Shown piece by piece: positions 9,992 through 21,540 of a stretch of 64,000 bases of DNA. Each line of letters opens with the position of its first letter. Within the stretch, counting starts at the first letter, position 1. This DNA is from Sindora glabra (lineage: Eukaryota; Streptophyta; Magnoliopsida; Fabales; Fabaceae): assembly GCA_020226215.1 (NCBI GenBank), contig CM035235.1, positions 54,403,511 to 54,467,510 of the forward strand, read 5' to 3'. The translations under genes were made by a program, and so were the position numbers. The notes under the pieces were generated by a model. The model worked only from the letters and a program-made list of their open reading frames with translations, was not told where the DNA came from and did no database searches.

Positions 9992-11829
9992 AAAATTATA
10001 AAATGTTATATTATATTTGAATTTCAAGAGTAAAATTAATAATTTAATTATTAAATAATTTAATTTTACAGATTAATATATTTTATATGACAATAATTAA
10101 ATAGAATTTATAAATTATTTAAATATTTTAAATAAAAAATAAGTTATCAAATTTATCATTTGAAATTCAATTAAAATAGGCATTGTTTTACAAATTTTAC
10201 GTTTACTCTTAAAATATTATATTAATTATCATCCTACTCCATGAAAACTAAATAAAATTATCATTCTTTAAATATAAAATTTCAAAAATTTTAATATTTT
10301 TTAAATATTTTATCCAAATACAACGTTAAAGTATTTTAAACGGCACATGTAATAGTAGGTTAAATTTTATAAACGTCAATAAGTGATATCCTCACCTTAA
10401 AAGAAAAAAAAATGTAATTGGACCGACTTATGAAAGGGAACTCCTCTAGACGTACGACCGTGAAATTCTTGGGGGCATATTTGTCTATTTAACATCCTTG
10501 AGGATATTTTTATTTAATTAAAATTCATTTGTTTTGAAGAGAAATATATATATATATATTAAAGAATAATTTTATTTGCTTGTATTTATAATGATAAAAT
10601 ATTATGATAATAAAAAATATTTCATATATTTTGTATTAAATATAAAAATGCTGTTGAAAATAATATCTTTTATTTTAAAAAAGAAGTTATTTTCATTTAA
10701 CCGTATTATATATTATTTTTTAATCAAAATTATACAAGTGTTATGAAAATCTATAACTTGATATAAGCAAATGAGCTTTATTCCTCTAAGGATTACCATT
10801 CAATAAAACGAAGTTTGGCGATCGGTGATGCACATTTTAGCTTTTAACTTCTGCTTGAGCTTTTTTAAAAGTCAACTTTTTCCGGGTTTTAGAGAGAGCA
10901 AAAATATTTTGGGTTTATGCTTTCATATGTACTAAAAGACAATGTGAGTTTTTATGAAAGTTTAATATAAACTTTGTATTTTTTATATCAAATTCTGCAA
11001 TTTTTTTAATAAAATGTTATAAGCATGTATAGATTTTATATGTAAATTGTATCATAAAATTTTTATGAAGTTTTTTTTTCTCAATTCTATATAAAAATTG
11101 CAACTTTTCATAAAAATTTGTAAAAATTATCAATCACTTTTACCAAATCTCTGAATTAAATAAATACTCTTTCAACAAAATTTTTAATATAATTATTAAA
11201 TATATGAAGAATTTTATGGATGGAAGGGAAGAAGAATAATATTGATCCCTAATGAATCCGGTATGCAACTTTTCTAGAATTGGTTTTTATTTTATTTCAA
11301 TAAAAATAATTTTAATTTAGTTTCAAATGAATTTTATTATTTGACAATTTATTAAAAATAATAATTTTAATTTATAAATAAATTATTTTATTTGAAATGT
11401 ATTAAAAAATCATGAAATCAATTAAAAAATAGATTATGATGATATTATAATAAATATAATATTAAAGAGAGGGTAAATTTTTCTATATAATATATTTTTA
11501 AGTCAAATAAAAAATAAATTCTAGTGAAATCTTTACTAAATTGGATGAATTCTATAATGATATAAATGTAATTGAAATAAAAATTATAAATAAAATAAAT
11601 TTTTTACTTAAAGTGAAATATTATTTTAAAAAATTTATTTAATAATAAAATAAAATCTTATTTATGAATATGCCAAACAAAAGGTTAAAGAAATAGAAGT
11701 GTAAATTTAGAATAGAGATAAATACATAAATATTTGTATTGACATGTTAGGTCAAAAAACATTTTGAGTCTAAAAAAAAAAATTACATCTTTTAACTTTC
11801 TGAACTTAAAAGAAATTGATAAAATAAAG
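9992..11829. other. AT-rich intergenic DNA, probable transposon debris
   Basis: Very AT-rich, with no supported gene. A richer patch near 10390-10500 and another near 10780-10900 containing 'GCTTTTAACTTCTGCTTGAGC' like text resemble edges of old transposons, but no paired termini were found. Confidence 0.35.
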
Positions 11830-12112
11830 AATTAAAGCAGTTTAGGTGCGAAGAAAGAAAGATAGGACAGAGAGAGTAAGAAAAGATGAAAAGAAATTAG
11901 AGGAAGGAATAATAAAAAATGATAAGAGAGAGGGAGAAGAGGGGAATAAAGGCAAGAAGAGACTCAAGAAAAAGTAGAGAAGGATAGAAAAAGATAAGGG
12001 TTAAGAAGGAGAATAGAAAGCAGAGAGTTCGTAGATAAGAGAGAGAGAGAGAGAGAGAGGAGGGTGAATGAAAAGAAACTGAAGCAGAGAGAGGGGAGTG
12101 AGATTATATGAT
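11830..12112. repeat. Polypurine tract of about 280 bp with a GA microsatellite
   Basis: The plus strand is almost entirely A and G for about 280 bp. It contains (GA)n near 12041-12058 and many AGAAAG/GAGAGG words, with only scattered pyrimidine interruptions. This strand asymmetry is far beyond the local background. Such tracts can form triplex (H-DNA) structures. It is too long for a retrotransposon polypurine primer, and no LTR abuts it. Confidence 0.75.
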
Positions 12113-13299
12113 ATAAAATGTGATTTAAGAATTTAATTTCTTTTAATTTAATTAGAATGAGAAGTCAATATTTTTTCAAATACAATCACATCTTTTGATG
12201 ATTAGGGAAATATTTTTTAATTTTATGTTAATATTAATTATTTTAGTATTATTTCTTTTTGTATTTTGACATTAGAAAATTACCCCTTTAATATTAATAT
12301 CTACTCTATGATGGCAAGACATTTAATTTGTCAAAATACAAAAGAAAAAGGTAATAGTATTAAGATTTTAGTACTATAATAAAATTAAAAATATTTTTAT
12401 TAACTAGGGACGGCAACGGCATAGGGTGCTTGCCTTGTCTTCACTTGCGGGGGAATTTGGTGCCCAATCCTTACAAATTGTGCTGCACCAAAAAAATAAA
12501 AAAAATTAAAATTAAAAACATTTAAATTTAAATATTTTTAATTCTCACATAATTAACGAAATATTATAAATAATTTAAAATTATACATAATTTATTTAAT
12601 TAATCTCAAATTAAAATGGAAAGAATAAAGATAAATAATCTGAATTTTCTCTTTTTTTTAATGATAAAAATGATTAAACTATTAGAAGTACATATGTATG
12701 ATTTTGAAATCAAATTTAAGATAAATAGGAAAATAAAATTTGTGAATAATATCATATATCATTAAAACTAAACGTATACATAAGTGATTAATTTCTCTTC
12801 TTTTTTGAAATTTAAATATAATAATTAAATAAAAGTAATAGAATAAAAAGTAAATCTTAATTGCTTTAATATGTATTTAATATTTAAATTATTAAAAGAA
12901 CCAAATATATTACACATATATGGAATGAATAAAGAAAAATATATAATTATATAATTATAAGATATTACGGGAAAAGATAAAGTATTACTGTTCAATTCTC
13001 GAAATTATTACTGTTCTATTCTCGAAATTTTTGTCTGATTAAAAATTGGTCCTACCTTATGTCACCAGGCAAAAGTCCATACCATATTCATGCTTTATTT
13101 CGCGGAGGAAGCCCAAAATCGAAAATTTGTTATCCCAACTCGAATTTTATTTCTATTAACCAACTTTCTTTTGGGCAAAACCTAAGAAAGCTGGGAAAAT
13201 AATTTTTGAAAAAGCATTTCTCTCTCAGACATCCCATCATACACTTCGGACAAGATTTTCCTTACTCATACAACACAAACGGCCGTCAAAGTAGACCAT
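12113..13299. other. AT-rich intergenic DNA with a possible transposon edge
   Basis: A GC-richer patch begins at about 12405 with 'AGGGACGGCAACGGCA' and runs to about 12490. This resembles edges of common plant repeats, but no matching far end was found. The 13000-13299 part has more complex sequence without a clear reading frame. No gene is supported. Confidence 0.35.
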
Positions 13300-13695
13300 A
13301 AATCTCTAGACTCTTCGGTATTTTTTGAGAAGATATTTCTAAATTTGACACATATGATTTATCATAATAATTCATTCTTATCTTTTTGAAAGATCTAAAG
13401 TATCATTTAGAGTTTTGCACGTTGAAGAACTTCTAGGAGATTCATGATTTTTCTAAATTATCATATTCAATGTTACTCATTATAACGCAGTTAGTCTCTC
13501 ACCATATCAACCAGCACAAGATCCGAATTAACTGCCTCCAGCTGACAGTGACGAAAATGTCATCACTTTCACAGCCACATGGTCGGCTGAGATCATGTCC
13601 CATGTGCGGGAATAATCTTCTTGATCATGTACTTCCGCTGTGATAATCGTCAGAACGTTTCGATGGAAGTCGAAAATGAAAACCTGCAAGTTGAC

Positions 13696-15073
13696 TTTTA
13701 AATTAATATCAAGTAAAAATTTGTGTTAGCAAATCAAAGAAATTTTTTATAAATATGTTAGTTTAAAAATGTGAAATGATTTGACAAATATCGCAAATGT
13801 CTTTAAAGAAATTCTTTTAAATCATAAAAACAATTTCTTCCAGAGAAAATGATGTAGAAGCTTTTTTTTTATGTTTTCTAGAAAAAATAAATAAAATTCT
13901 TTGTAATAATAAAATTAAATGGGTAGGGAAGAGAGAGGAATAATAAATTTTTTTATAAATATTTGATAATTTAAAAGAAATATTTTTTGGATCTTTTTTT
14001 CTTTTTTTGAGATACCAAATATCACTTAAGGCATTTATTAATTTTAATCAAAATTATATTACCAACTTTATGAGATTCTCTCCATCTTTATTAGAATTTT
14101 CATCACCTAACTTTATAAGATTTATCTAATTTTTATTAGGATTTCAAATGTTACCTAACTTTATAAAATATTACTAATCTATACTAGAATTTTAACACTT
14201 CACAAAAAAGTATTTTCTTTTTTACAATCTTACAAAAAGATTTTATAAGATTTTCCTTTCTAATACTCTTTAAATGGATAAGCAAGTTTTGGATCAAGAA
14301 AAAATGAAAAAGAGCTTCAATCAAAGAATAAGTGCTAGTTGTAGTTCAAATAACTTGATATATCTTCCTTTAACGAAATGAAGCCTATTTAGAGGAAAAA
14401 AAAAACTTGATAGAGAAGACTTGTTTTCCAAGGTAACTAGCTCTTCAAATTATCTTCAATGTTCCATGCATTGAAAGTGTTGATGTGAAAAAGATTGGAT
14501 CAAATTTTGACATTTGATAGCTTTAAATTTGAATTACGTCCAAAATAGCAAAAACCTGCATGCTATCTTGTTAGATTTTTTAATTTTTCCTCCATTTTTT
14601 ATCAAAAAGTTGAGAATAGTATTTTGTACTTCCTTGAACAGCTAATTGTATTTTTGGACAAAGAAATAATATTTTTATCAATTTTAATACATGTAAAAAA
14701 TATTTGAATTTGAATTTCTCTCTTGTATTTTGAAATTTAAAGTTTTCTCTCAAATATAATCTAATGGATGGGATTGATTCTAAAATAAAGATGGTTATTG
14801 GATATATAAATTAAAAGAATATTCAAGTGTTGACATTTTCAAAATATGTCTACCAAATGGATAAGTTTTTTTGAACTTTTAAAGAATAAAGAGTGGAGGC
14901 CCAAAAATATATATATTTATGAAACTTAATTATGGGCTTATAGAAATATATCCAAATTAAATGAGCCCAAATAAATTGAATTATAAATAAACCATTTAAG
15001 CCCACAAATCATCTTATAATTGGATTGGCCATAAAAAAATAAATTTTATTAACCGATTTTTGGTTCCTCGCTT
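13696..15073. other. Segment inserted into copy A of the repeat
   Basis: Copy B is continuous at about 28541, where copy A carries this extra 1.38 kb, so it is either an insertion in A or a deletion in B. It is AT-rich and without a coding frame. Clear terminal repeats or a target duplication were not resolved. It contains the short tandem repeat at 14061-14201. Confidence 0.5.
14061..14201. repeat. Three tandem units of 44-49 bp
   Basis: Units start near 14061, 14105 and 14153. Each begins 'ACC(T)AACTTTAT', continues with an A/T-rich middle and ends with '(A)TTAG(A/G)ATTT'-like text followed by a short CA-containing spacer. They are diverged minisatellite units within the insert. Confidence 0.6.
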
Positions 15074-15780
15074 AATACTGCAGATATATTCTTATTTTTA
15101 ATTTTATGTATGTAATTGTCACTATAGCCAAATTCAACTTGAAATCTAATCCAAAGATCAACATTTCTTTTTACTATTATGCAAGCATAAATCACTTCTA
15201 AATTTTGCCATTTTTTAATATTGTTGAAAGATATCATAGATTATTGCTTTCTCTAGACTAGAGTAATAATAATAAGGCCGATATTTGACAATTTTACAGA
15301 CCAAAAAATAGAAACAACATCTTACCAGCATTCGTGGCAGAATGTAGGAATCGTGTGGGTACTTAACCCTTTTTTTTGTAATGCAAATTACACTTCAACG
15401 AGGTATAGTATAATTATACTAATAAGCCTTCTAATTCAGATATATGCACAGCTAGCCTCTTTTTTTTTCATATATATTCATTTTTTTTTCTCTTTTTCTC
15501 TCTATTTTAAGTATACTCACTTTTTAAAAGTAGTGTAAGTGTAATTAAATTAAATTGTAAGTAAAATGCCCCCTTCCCCTTCTTTTTTTTTTACTGTAAG
15601 CAAAGTTTGCTTAAAATGAAAGTCCATCCCATCTAAGATGCTAAGTGGCTAGTGGTTAAGCTGTCTTTTTGCGGAGATGAACTTTCCATTACTTCCAGGA
15701 AATTGTTAAGGACATCAGACTGTTCACATGTGGGTGGTTTGGAAGTCAATGCGTTTTATCCTTTTTAGATAGGGGTGAAT

Positions 15781-16658
15781 TCGACACAAATTAATAAAAC
15801 AGTGTGTCCTGTCTGTCTTGATATATCTTATTCTCTTTTCTTTTTTTCTTTCTTTTCCTTTTTCTTTATTTCTTCCTCTTTTATTTGTGTTTCCCATTTA
15901 ACGAGATGACCCAGCCTTACTTGTTTCACATTTGAAACCAAAATTTACATCAAAAGCTATTCAACTTAGAGGCATACCCTCATAACATTCACATAATCAA
16001 ATATCTTAACAATTGAAGAAGCTAGTGTGTGTTTCTACGTAAATATAGGGAGAATGACTTATTTTTATACCAATGAGAGAAGTAAATTATGTTTATTGTA
16101 TTTTAAACCAAAAGGTTAAGATTTCTCTAAATAATAATGTGATCCTTTTCAAGTAATTATATTATTTTTATTTATATTTTAATCTTGATAATAAAATGTA
16201 AAATTTTATGATTACAATTTATCTTTTCATTTTTTTCATTTAAAAATACTTCTTTTACATATAATATATATAGTTGAAAGTCTAAAATAATATATAATAT
16301 ATAATATTTCTTAAATGTTGCATCTCCCTCCGTATTCTTTATTCAATTCAGGTTGTTGCCTATGTTTATTCAGCAGTTTCCTACCATTAACAATAAAAAT
16401 GGCAATTTACATACACACATAATATTCCTATTTAAATATAGGATACTAAAATAAGAAAAACCTCAAAAATGATATAAAATATCATTACATTAATAAGAAT
16501 AAGATGTCACTAATAACTATACTAGGAGCGATGAAAATTAATAAAATAAATTGGGAGCAGGCAGCAGAGATCTAGAAATATACAGCCAATTAGCAAAGAT
16601 ATTGAAACTCACGGGGAAGACAGTGACATATAAAGTTAGCTACGATTAATAGTTTATC
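15781..16658. other. AT-rich intergenic DNA
   Basis: Contains a pyrimidine-rich run near 15820-15880 and otherwise mixed AT-rich sequence. No reading frame, RNA gene or paired repeat is supported. Confidence 0.35.
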
Positions 16659-17082
16659 GGAAAAATTGCATTTTATCCAATTCAATTATGAGATCATTAG
16701 ATTTTTCCTTCTTAAATTATAAAAATTTGAATTTTACTCCATTCAATTTTATGAAACTTGAATTTTACTCTCATCATTATCAACTTAATGATTATAACAT
16801 TTAGCGACGATTTTATAATATTTAGTTGCGATTTAGAAACTACTACTATCATCTTTGTAATATTTTGTAGTGGTTAATAACTATCGGTAAGTAAATTTTT
16901 TTAAAAAAATTAGTAAATATAGCTGCGATTTTTAACTATTGTTAAGTGAAATATAAAAGTGACGATTTTTTTAATAGATTTCGTTAAACTAGTAACAGTA
17001 GGGATAAAATTTAAATTTTCATAATTCAATAGGGTAAAATCTGACAATTATATAGTTGAAAAGGGTAAAATACAATTTTTCC
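16659..17082. mobile_element. Foldback MITE with ~90-bp imperfect inverted termini
   Basis: The left end starts 'GGAAAAATTGCATTTTATCC' and the reverse complement of the right end starts 'GGAAAAATTGTATTTTACCC'. Similarity between the two ends continues for about 90 bp inward. The 424-bp element has no coding capacity. The interior carries 'TTTAGCGACGATTTT' and 'TTAGTTGCGATTT' motifs, also seen in plant DNA transposons. Two similarly built elements lie at 27225-27732 and 40616-41162. The class (Mutator-like is possible) cannot be fixed, because target duplications are not clear. Confidence 0.65.
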
Positions 17083-18440
17083 TAATTTATTATATAAGAT
17101 GAAGATGTTGTCTAGTGCAACATATATATGAATATTGTAAAATAAAATCACATTAAATAATAAATTTCATTCGGATAAATGCTAGTTTGACCCCAACCGA
17201 AAGGAATATTTCACATAATTTGAACATGGCACTATTCTTGACTATTAGTTCTTGATGGTTTCATATGAATCAATCAAGAAAGAATAATTTTTTATGGCTG
17301 TGTAGTTCCGATAAGAAGGATATGATTGTATAATTGCTGACATGGTTGGGGTTGCAATGTATTTATTGTGATTGTAAAAATAAAAATGTGGGTTAAGAAC
17401 ATTACAGTCATATTTTTTTTTTATCTATTCAATATATGATTAAAATTATATAATAGCTATTGGTTTATATTATTTAATAATAATTTTTTTTAGTTTAAGA
17501 TATAATAACAATTGCAATATTGTGGCAACAATGCGTGTTGGAATCCCAAATCAGATCACAACTAATGTTTGAGCGAAACAAAGGAATGAACAAGAAGACC
17601 ATCTTAAAAAAATTAAAATAGAGGAAATATGGTGGAAGGCCAAGGAAAGAAAGTGCCATGCTCCAATACGGCTCTGGATCCAATACGAGCATATCAACAC
17701 TAATACATTGAATAAGGGGAACTTTACGAGGTAAAGATATTTTATCTTTTTAATTATCTATTTTAATCTTTCATGGGATTATACACGTGGTAAGCATGAA
17801 GCATTCGATCATCCCATATGGGCTTACTGATTGGCCGAGTCATATGTAACATAATACCACATGTGCCTGGCATTGCCCACATTTGTTTTACCAATAACAA
17901 GCCTCTATTTTGTCTGTTTAAAATGCCATACGGCATTTTAGTAATATACTGTGGATCTCTAACAGCCTCTGTTGATGGAGAATTTCTAAATTACTTTTGA
18001 AATAAGGTACAATATCTTATTTTAGGAGAAAGAAATAAATATAAGAAAATGAAGTAAAATTAATTTAGTAAAATTTATCTCATTCTTTATTTTTATTTTT
18101 TACTCCCGAAGTAAGATGCTGTACCTCCGATAGTACCGTAGAATTGCTCCCGGTAATGATACCTTCCGAAAGCCTAAACATCTATAATTACTGTCATTGG
18201 TGGATCGCTCAAGTTCTAGTCCTATCATCAAATTCCCAGTATGATCCTCCTGATTGTTCCCGTTCCGTTTTTGGTCACGGTGAGTTTCACATGTATACTA
18301 ATAAAGCCCAGTCCGTCCTAGCATCATTACAATTAGACCCTGCATAGGTAATCATAGCGTATCTTCAATATCATTTATTCCTTTTTATTCTGATTTAGTC
18401 TCTAGATATTTTTGTGATTATACTTGAGTCTTCCACGTGT
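17083..18440. other. Intergenic DNA with unassigned mid-complexity blocks
   Basis: Blocks near 17490-17700, 17770-17995 and 18110-18350 are less AT-rich and carry short open frames of 60-67 codons (17495-17692 -, 17818-18000 +, 18144-18347 +). None translates to a recognisable family, and none is joined to another by convincing splice sites. They may be decayed transposon or gene fragments. Confidence 0.3.
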
Positions 18441-18800
18441 AGAAAATATTTAGTATTCATTTTATGTAATAAATAAAATAATTTATAATTTATTAATTTA
18501 ATTAATAAATTATAAATTAATTTATTAAAAAATTTATTTACTAAATTATTTTAAATAACTTATAATTTATAAGTTATTATATCTTTAAATTTTTTAAATT
18601 TATTTTTATTCTTTTTGTTCATTTATATTTCATATCTTTTATTAATATTATTTATTTTAATTTATATATTTATTTTTATTAATATATTTTTATATTATTT
18701 TATAATTTCAAATAATTTGACATTTAATTTTATAAAATATTTCTTATATAATCTATTAATTTATCAATTATATACTATTAATTATTAATTAATTTACTAG
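18441..18800. repeat. AT-rich repeat sharing sequence with 24000-24725
   Basis: Shared ordered landmarks with the later copy are 'ACTTATAATTTATAAGTTA', 'TTATTCTTTTT(G/A)TT', 'ATTTTATAAAATA' and a terminal 'ATTAATTAATTTA'. The element is over 85% A/T with no coding capacity. A MITE-like or hAT/Harbinger-derived repeat is likely, but the ends are not resolved. Confidence 0.45.
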
Positions 18801-18849
18801 AGAAACAAAATTTTAGCCAATTTTGAAAATACAATGCACATACATCACA

Positions 18850-19210
18850 AATAAACTGTCTTTCTTTTGACGGCTTTCCGTCAGCACATTTTGGACATTA
18901 AAAACCTGTCGAAAAAGTCATCGAAAAATAATGTAAAAATATATTTTTTTAATTTTATATTTTCCGACGTCCTAATGCATCGGAAATATCTGTGGCACTG
19001 ATATGGACATAAAAAATATGTAGTATCCATTTTTTAAAATAAAGTTTCGTATAATAAATTTCTGATGCTCCTAGAAATAATCACGTTAAGGTTCTCGTGC
19101 TTCAGCACAGGGGAACTTAGTCGGACCATTTCTCATTTAATAGAAAATTTTTGAATTTAAAATTTTTGGGGCCACATCAACTTTTCCGACATCCCAATCA
19201 TCGGAAGCTG
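18850..19210. mobile_element. Transposon-derived block with repeated TTCCGA/TCGGAA hairpins (CACTA-like)
   Basis: Three short inverted repeats are clustered: GACGG-cttt-CCGTC at 18869-18882, TTCCGA-12 nt-TCGGAA at 18962-18985, and TTCCGA-11 nt-TCGGAA at 19184-19206. The spacers of the latter two are similar (CGTCCTAATGCA and CATCCCAATCA), so they are duplicate subterminal-type motifs. Clusters of Cs and Gs of this kind are typical of subterminal regions of plant CACTA and related DNA transposons. No transposase frame or full terminus is visible. Confidence 0.4.
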
Positions 19211-20380
19211 TCAGATGGCTTAAAATGAAGGCTGCAAAATCGCGGAAGCCCCTATTGCCAATTTTATTTGATGTTTTCTCCTCATTCCTACATTCCCTAT
19301 TGCCAATAAAGTTTATATTAATGTTTTTATTAATGTAGTGATTTTTTTAAAATTATATGAATACTTAGGACAATATGTTATAAATATAAACAAAGTCTAT
19401 CTATATGCAATGATATTTTTTTAAAATTTGAATTTATTTTAACATGTTGGTTTTATATATAATCAATATTTAAATATATTGTAAAAAAATAAATAAGAAA
19501 ATATAAAAAGTTAAAATATTAATTTTTTACTTAACTAGTATTTAAATATATTACTTTTATAAAGTTATAGCAAATTGCAAAAGCATGAGATATTTGTTTT
19601 GTAGATAATCACCGTCTAAGAGGCATTTCACGCATTTCATTTTTGAAATATAAGATGTTTAGACATCGATTTGAAACTTAATTGATACCTAATGATATGA
19701 CAATCATCAAATGAACTGAAACAAGTAATACATATAATATTGGTTTTAGTTCATGATCGATGCTTATTATTTTTCATTCTACCTATAATTTTTTTGTGAA
19801 TCTATCACTTTCCATATGAGACATTTTCTAATATATACTTGTTGTGACTTTTGTTGAAGCAACCCATCTTTCTCTAATTTCATTTTTAGGAAATGGATAT
19901 GTTACTTCAAAAAATTTTGCAGCATATTTGTAAATTTCCATTCAAACTTTAATTGTATTATCAAGGCCTCTAATTGTTTATAGAATTACTCTCCAATATT
20001 TTGTCTAAATTTAGAAATGTTGCAAATTATGCAAAGCACTTCCATTGATTCTAAGCAATATCAAAGAATAATTGGAATTGCTACAACTTGATTTGTGACA
20101 TTTCTAAATGTGTAGCAAGAATTAGTAAGTAATAAAGCTTTCTTCAATAAGTATAATGATTTTGAAATTTTTGGCAAGATCTATCTATCGATCCTCCACT
20201 TTCATTGCTAGAATTTATGTAGAAGAATTGAACTATTTTTAGTTCTTCTATGCATACTTTTATGATTAAAATAGAGAAAATTAAACAACAAATGGGAATT
20301 TGTATCAAGAATGATGAATTTGATACATGGTTGTTTTTCTATAGTTTTTGTATATTGATGTAATGATGCAAGTGTAAAAG
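19211..20380. other. AT-rich DNA, probable decayed transposon sequence
   Basis: The 19560-20380 part has moderately complex text but stops in every frame on both strands. It may be upstream decayed retrotransposon sequence belonging to the copia LTR that follows. No gene is supported. Confidence 0.3.
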
Positions 20381-20752
20381 TTAAAAGATCTTATAAAAAA
20401 TCCAATCCTATAAAATATGATAAGGAATTGACAATTATTGCATTTTATTTAGTTTGAAATTTATTTTGTTATTTAAATTCTAGGTATTTATATATATTTT
20501 CTTCGATTTTTATAAAGTTCCACATTGGATAGAATAAAAGATTTAAAATTTAGATATTAGCATAAATATGTTAAATTTTACATAGTCTTATGGATAATTT
20601 CTCTAGGATTATATATACATGTACCCTTTTGATGAGTTTTATTAATCCAATATTCATTTAGGAATCAATAAAGTATTTTATTTTAATTATCTTATTTAAT
20701 TCTAATGTGCTAGAGATCTATTTTCCCACTTTAATTTTTTTATCTTGCATTA
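20381..20752 (+). mobile_element. Copia-type long terminal repeat (partial 5' boundary)
   Basis: The sequence has the look of a copia LTR: 'AAGTTCCACATTGGATAGAA', an AT-rich promoter part with 'TTATATATACATGTACCC', a polyadenylation-like 'AATAAAGTATTTTATTTT' near 20668, and a CA-containing end 'TATCTTGCATTAGG' directly before a primer-binding site. The 5' end of the LTR is not clear, and no second LTR was found in the window, so the element is truncated or badly decayed. Confidence 0.55.
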
Positions 20753-20754
20753 GG

Positions 20755-20766
20755 TGGTATCAGAGC
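20755..20766 (+). other. Retrotransposon primer-binding site for initiator tRNA-Met
   Basis: TGGTATCAGAGC is the exact 12-base complement of the conserved 3' end of plant initiator tRNA-Met. It sits a few bases after the LTR end, as in Ty1/copia elements. This fixes the element's orientation as plus strand. Confidence 0.8.
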
Positions 20767-21540
20767 TTAGTATATACTAAAAGGCAAAGATCGGGTGAGC
20801 TACAATTAGTTTGGATGTGGTTTGCTTAATGTTATATAAGGGATGTGTGATATAATTATTCTCAAACTCAAAAGAAATGTTAACAAAAATTTGATTAGAG
20901 GGTGCAAGAGGTTGGATTAACTTGAAAGCTTAGTAAAAGAATGATGTATCTAAGGAAATGTTATGCATTGGGTGTAAGAATTTATGTTAGAGAGCTGGCT
21001 TCCGATACGTGGGAAATTGTTTATGTGCCTATTTATAGTAGTGACACCGAGAAATGCAAAACTATCATCTAAAGGAATAAATAAATTGATGACCTATTCA
21101 ATAGAAGAAGCCTTACTCTTACCAAAGAATTCATCCTAATGGATGACACATTAGAGTGATGTATTGAGCATACTACTCTAGAGAGAGGGGTTTGAAATCA
21201 TGTCAAGGGACATGATTGCTCAAAGAAGTATATCCAGAAAGCAAAGCGAAGGTTCAAAGGAATGGAAACTTTATCCATAATCACATAGGCCAATGAATGG
21301 GTTGCAATGCTTGCCTATAAGATTTTTTTATTATCATGGGTTAAGCTATATAGTTGCTTTGCAGAATAGTAATAATGACTCAAAGGAAGGGTAGCAAACT
21401 AGTATTATATAGTTTTATGATTGAGTGACTTTATGACAATAACCATGAGATTCACATTTGCTTGTATACAAGCAAAATGGAGCTCAAGTTAGAGTAGAAG
21501 ATGCTTTATACTCAACACTTTTCCTCATACAAGTTATGTT
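20767..21540 (+). mobile_element. Decayed internal region following the copia LTR
   Basis: This is less AT-rich than its surroundings and follows the primer site directly, where a gag frame would be expected. Only short open segments separated by stops are present. It is most likely a degenerate gag/leader region, inferred from position and composition rather than a protein match. Confidence 0.4.

Larger units (their letters stand above)
13300..15780 (-). repeat. Copy A of a dispersed ~1.2-kb repeat (inverted relative to copy B)
   Basis: The reverse complement of this region matches 27765-28940 in collinear order across several blocks: 13340-13695 with 28550-28880, 15075-15300 with 28310-28540, and 15320-15775 with 27785-28300. 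Landmarks include 'TTAACTGCCTCCAGCT', 'GAGATCATGTCCC', 'TGTGATAATCGTCA' and 'AAACCTGCAAGTT'. An extra segment of about 1.38 kb (13696-15073) interrupts it relative to copy B. Blocks look roughly 75-85% identical by eye. Stop codons fall in all frames, and the frame open in copy B is broken here. Origin is unknown: a non-autonomous transposon, or a segmental duplication of a transcribed locus. Confidence 0.7.

Noticed and set aside
12405..12490. 'AGGGACGGCAACGGCA' patch as a full transposon
   Set aside because: Only one edge is visible; no matching far end or target duplication was found, so it is noted only within the intergenic entry.
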